In this document: positions 63,294 to 64,000 of the stretch, piece after piece | Layout: the number at the start of each line of letters is the position of its first letter | Position numbering within the stretch: the first letter of the stretch is position 1 | Source of the DNA: Tropicimonas marinistellae | GTDB lineage: Bacteria > Pseudomonadota > Alphaproteobacteria > Rhodobacterales > Rhodobacteraceae | NCBI RefSeq assembly: GCF_001509585.1 | Contig: NZ_LNCI01000009.1 | Coordinates: 62,001 to 126,000, forward strand | DNA length: 64,000 nucleotides | Direction: 5' to 3' | The notes under the pieces: generated by a model | The model's database searches: none | Told to the model about the DNA's origin: nothing | The model's input: the letters and a program-made list of their open reading frames with translations, nothing else | Program-made: the position numbers and the translations under genes

Positions 63294-64000
63294 CGGGCCA
63301 CCACCGGGATACACTCGGCATGTTCGGCGATCAGGGCCGCGCAGAAACGGCGTGCCTCGTCGAGATCGGCAAACCCCATCGCGCGCAGACGCCAGAATTC
63401 ACGCCCGCCCGATTGCGCCTCGACGATCACCCGGGTCTTGTCGGCCATCAACCCCCTGAACTGTACGGAAATACTCCCCCAGGCCGCCTCGGCCTCCTCG
63501 GCGGTGTCGAATGCGCCAAGCTGAACCAGCCTCGTACCCGCGGAAATCACCTCCGGGGCGGTCACTTTCGGTGGTGCCGGCGCGGTTGCGTCCGCCGATG
63601 CCAGCGTTGCGCCTGCCCGCCGGCCCGGTCGCGGTGCCGGGCGCGGCGATGCGACAACGCTGCCATCGTCGCCCAGCACGCCAGGCGGAACCGTGACCGC
63701 GGCAGTGCGTACCGCCGCTTCGATGGCGCTTTCCTGCGCAGACGCCGACGGCGTTTCCGGCGCGGGCATCAAGGGATCCGCTCCCCGTGCCGCAACATCG
63801 GCCAATGCCAGCGCTCGGGTCATTGGATCGTCCTCCGGCACGTCCTGGCTCAGGCTTGCCGGGGTTGGCGCCTGTGGGGTCGGATCGACCAAATCCGCAT
63901 CATCGGCCTCGGCACGGCCCGCAATTTCCAGCACGTCGGCGTCTGCCCCGGCAGCCGCCTCGTTTCCGCTTTCCGCCACGGCCGGCGTCAGTTCGGACGT
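63290..64000 (-). CDS. SPOR-domain protein, 5' part missing at window edge
   Basis: The frame is open to the right edge, so only the last 236 residues are seen. The visible end carries a SPOR domain (LVQLGAFDTAEEAEAAWGSI, then FWRLRAMGFADLDEARRFC), which binds denuded glycan strands at the division septum. It is preceded by a long Ala/Pro/Glu-rich linker. The stop overlaps the nagZ start. Membrane anchor and start lie outside the window. Confidence 0.88.
   Translation of the reverse strand, partial: TSELTPAVAESGNEAAAGADADVLEIAGRAEADDADLVDPTPQAPTPASLSQDVPEDDPMTRALALADVAARGADPLMPAPETPSASAQESAIEAAVRTAAVTVPPGVLGDDGSVVASPRPAPRPGRRAGATLASADATAPAPPKVTAPEVISAGTRLVQLGAFDTAEEAEAAWGSISVQFRGLMADKTRVIVEAQSGGREFWRLRAMGFADLDEARRFCAALIAEHAECIPVVAR

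Overview
The window looks like a chromosomal segment from a marine alphaproteobacterium of the Rhodobacterales (Roseobacter group). The evidence is high G+C, long overlapping ATGA-type gene junctions, a Rrf2/IscR-headed iscR-suf operon, a 358-residue double-domain Dcd, the yceD-rpmF-plsX-fabH-ihfA-merR block, citramalate synthase beside cysS, and the SPOR-nagZ-scpA-scpB order. No phage, insertion sequence, integrase or CRISPR array was seen. Taxonomy is inferred from gene content and order only.

Layout. 1-3.5 kb: the end of an exopolysaccharide sugar transferase with its terminator, then a periplasmic sulfite-oxidase-fold protein without cysteine next to a hybrid histidine kinase. 3.7-6.6 kb: an AraC regulator with a small P-loop kinase, divergent from an NmrA-like oxidoreductase and a DUF4345 protein. 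7.1-11.6 kb: tRNA-Thr, a possible sulfotransferase-like protein, a Xi-class glutathione transferase coupled to a YgiD-like dioxygenase, and an EI24-type membrane protein coupled to a nitroreductase. 11.8-15.3 kb: a 1153-residue secreted Calx-beta/sugar-dehydrogenase/RTX protein with a duplicated C-terminal cassette. 16-24.7 kb: tRNA-Arg and a complete Fe-S assembly operon (iscR, a cysteine desulfurase, sufB, ybjQ-like, a small membrane protein, sufC, sufD, two Yip1 genes, sufS).

24.7-36.8 kb: an alpha/beta hydrolase, HD phosphohydrolase, HlyD/DUF2955 efflux pair, NADP isocitrate dehydrogenase, YitT and SMR membrane proteins, HNH nuclease, ABC-F protein, esterase, AlkA-type glycosylase and an MFS transporter. 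36.9-44.6 kb: a leftward group with a phytoene-synthase-like protein, a methyltransferase, cimA, a strong leader hairpin and cysS, then MmcQ, a zinc metallopeptidase and a threonine-dehydratase-like enzyme. 44.7-51.7 kb: a lipoprotein, Uup-type ABC-F, a glycosyltransferase, two HupE/UreJ proteins, OlsB, MsrB and BamE.

51.7-57.9 kb: the yceD-rpmF-plsX-fabH-ihfA-merR housekeeping block, tRNA-Pro, dcd and glyoxalase I. 58-64 kb: a fasciclin-RTX protein, a LamB-like porin, and scpB-scpA-nagZ-SPOR, the last gene running off the end.

Most of the window is core metabolism and maintenance. The less ordinary parts are the cysteine-free SUOX-like protein with its kinase, the RTX sugar-dehydrogenase with a duplicated tail, the two Yip1 genes inside the suf operon, an IscR without its usual cluster cysteines and with opposing promoters, the cysS-cimA leader hairpin, and a 68-base 3' overlap of two convergent genes.
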